NCBI RefSeq assembly: GCF_009857445.1
Contig: NZ_WWCN01000014.1
Span: 1-64,000, forward strand
Source of the DNA: Duganella flavida
GTDB taxonomy: Bacteria; Pseudomonadota; Gammaproteobacteria; Burkholderiales; Burkholderiaceae_D
Length of the DNA: 64,000 nucleotides
Direction of reading: 5' to 3'
Below are positions 63,713 to 64,000 of the stretch, piece by piece. Position 1 is the first letter of the stretch. Each line of letters opens with the position of its first letter. The position numbers were made by a program, and so were the translations under genes. Under the pieces are notes generated by a model. That model was not told the origin of the DNA. It searched no databases and was given only the letters and a program-made list of their open reading frames with translations.

Positions 63713-64000
63713 TTAAATTTTTTTGAATCTCATGAAAAAAGTGGTTTGGACGCCCGGCTGGCTATCGACCGTGATGTCACCGCCGTGCAACGCCATGATG
63801 GCGCGGACGATGGACAGGCCCAGTCCCGCCCCCGCAGTGCGAGCCGGATCGGCGCGGTAGTAGCGGTCGAAAATATGCGGCAGGTGCTCGGGCGCGATGC
63901 CCGGTCCGGTGTTGCTGACGGCTAGCTCTATGCCATCGTCCAGCGCACGCGCCGACACACGTACCGTACCGCCGGCCGGCGTATGGCGGATCGCATTCGA
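63713..64000 (-). CDS. Sensor histidine kinase, C-terminal ATPase domain (N-terminus beyond window)
   Basis: The last 95 residues of a two-component sensor. SNAIRHTPAGGTVRV is the N-box, SNTGPGIAPEHLPHIFDRYYRAD the G1/F-box, and GLGLSIVRAI the G2 box; the order and spacing resemble heavy-metal (CusS-type) sensor kinases. The frame continues past 64000. Its response regulator should lie outside the window. Confidence 0.9.
   Translation of the reverse strand, partial: SNAIRHTPAGGTVRVSARALDDGIELAVSNTGPGIAPEHLPHIFDRYYRADPARTAGAGLGLSIVRAIMALHGGDITVDSQPGVQTTFFMRFKKI

Overview
This 64 kb window is GC-rich chromosomal DNA of a betaproteobacterium, most likely an Oxalobacteraceae member of the Massilia/Duganella/Janthinobacterium type. 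That placement is inferred from gene order (leuC-leuD-leuB-asd-fimV-truA-trpF-trpB-trpA-accD-folC-SPOR-cvpA-purF and rpsF-priB-rpsR-rplI-dnaB) and from family signatures; no rRNA or tRNA gene was seen. About 60 genes are described, most on the minus strand. No gene-free stretch exceeds 300 bases; the longest is 44194-44472 (about 280 bases).

Region 1 (1-14350), surface and second-messenger region: a very large two-partner-secretion adhesin runs off the left edge. Beside it lie a CHASE2-adenylate cyclase and a GAF-HD-GYP protein (minus strand). A metallo-beta-lactamase-fold protein and an orphan PilB/GspE-like ATPase with GAF and MshEN domains face them on the plus strand. A cyanophycin-synthetase N-domain fragment runs antisense into the ATPase gene. 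Region 2 (14421-18550): GNAT acetyltransferase, metallophosphoesterase, small unknown gene, decayed ORF6N gene, and a phosphate transporter with its DUF47 partner.

Region 3 (18607-22885): dnaB, rplI, rpsR, priB (apparent CTG start), rpsF, then divergent lexA behind two SOS boxes. Region 4 (22888-41292): biosynthetic backbone for methionine-type PLP chemistry, purine, folate, fatty acid, tryptophan and leucine/aspartate-family synthesis, with fimV, truA, an entericidin-like lipoprotein and a BrnT/BrnA toxin-antitoxin pair set between trpA and accD.

Region 5 (41480-46744): cheZ-cheA without cheY, then a divergent uspA behind an FNR-type box, an orphan NarL-type regulator and a Crp/Fnr regulator. 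Region 6 (46802-53324): iron-responsive block. hemP has a Fur-like box and is followed by two poorly known genes; convergent to them is a five-gene operon (PepSY membrane protein, DUF2271 protein with a flavinylation motif, DUF4198 protein, ApbE flavin transferase, membrane-anchored flavodoxin reductase) behind a perfect Fur palindrome. I read it as an iron-regulated trans-membrane flavin electron-transfer system, and it is the best candidate for an under-described system here.

Region 7 (53371-64000): KGG stress protein; a four-gene overlapping DNA-repair operon (exonuclease, ATP-dependent ligase, Lhr-type helicase, PdeM phosphoesterase); free methionine sulfoxide reductase; an ECF42-type sigma factor with DGPF/YCII proteins and a VOC protein; and the C-terminal end of a sensor histidine kinase at the right edge. 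Two nearly identical 56-bp palindromic elements lie in opposite orientation at 21719 and 48805.
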